39,948 nucleotides of DNA from HGM11788 sp964654945 (GTDB lineage: Bacteria > Bacillota > Clostridia > Lachnospirales > CAG-274). The position numbers and the translations under genes are program-made. Shown here piece after piece: positions 39,942 through 39,948 of the stretch. Numbering within the stretch: the first letter of the stretch is position 1; each line of letters begins with the position of its first letter. The stretch covers positions 1-39,948 of the forward strand of contig CAZZLN010000010.1 of NCBI GenBank assembly GCA_964654945.1, read 5' to 3'. The notes beneath the pieces were generated by a model. The model did not search any database, had not been told where the DNA came from, and saw only the letters and a list, made by a program, of their open reading frames with translations.

Positions 39942-39948
39942 GCAAATT

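Overview
The window is a chromosomal origin region from a low-GC, Gram-positive anaerobe, most likely a member of the Clostridia. It is AT-rich, with strong AGGAGG-type ribosome binding sites and canonical -35/-10 promoters with 17-nt spacers. It carries dnaA-dnaN-S4-recF-gyrB-gyrA and parA-parB, two exact parS sites, and a ferredoxin-dependent 2-oxoacid oxidoreductase. I cannot name a genus.

Region by region. (1) 264-7396, + strand: a tightly packed operon with overlapping or nearly touching genes. It holds DNA polymerase I, dephospho-CoA kinase, a lytic transglycosylase, a lipoprotein solute-binding protein, a GalT/HIT-type nucleotidyltransferase and D-Ala-D-Ala ligase. (2) 7493-11276: a Fic protein, then a DUF5711-type membrane protein, CvpA and a YigZ/IMPACT protein. 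(3) 11403-15143: two secreted proteins, one a subtilase, both ending in a copper-amine-oxidase-N-like domain behind a Thr/Glu linker. (4) 15232-18376, - strand: a stand-alone MsmX/UgpC-type sugar ABC ATPase, a small sigma-region-4-like regulator whose promoter contains a LexA-box-like palindrome, a run of duplicated terminators interrupted by a 100-N assembly gap, and an EamA transporter. (5) 18435-19094, - strand: six tRNA genes (Asp, Val, Leu, Asn, Glu, Cys in transcription order) with internal terminators and two promoters. (6) 19178-20379, - strand: phosphonoacetaldehyde hydrolase and a small membrane protein. (7) 20479-29054, - strand: the replication block. (8) 29424-39941, + strand: argS, parA-parB, a HAD phosphatase, serS, a DUF896 protein, an AI-2E family transporter, a small unknown protein, and a two-gene 2-oxoacid:ferredoxin oxidoreductase (gamma-delta and alpha-beta fusions).

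Replication layout. DnaA boxes cluster on both sides of dnaA (29121-29210 and 27530-27717), so the origin looks bipartite. Next to dnaN there is a near DnaA box, a short GC-containing spacer, six in-register TAG/TAA triplets and a TA-rich tract. This matches the basal unwinding element described in Bacillus subtilis. Genes diverge from this point, - strand to the left and + strand to the right, as expected for co-directional transcription. The polA block (264-15143) runs the opposite way, towards the origin.

I see no CRISPR array, insertion sequence or complete prophage, and no clear undescribed multi-gene system. The most interesting signals are regulatory or structural: the LexA-like box on the small regulator, the 55-bp identical flanks of the assembly gap, the DnaA-trio element, the parS sites embedded in the parAB transcription unit, an operator-like inverted repeat around a -10 at 36539-36584, and a GC-rich palindrome at 14020-14046.
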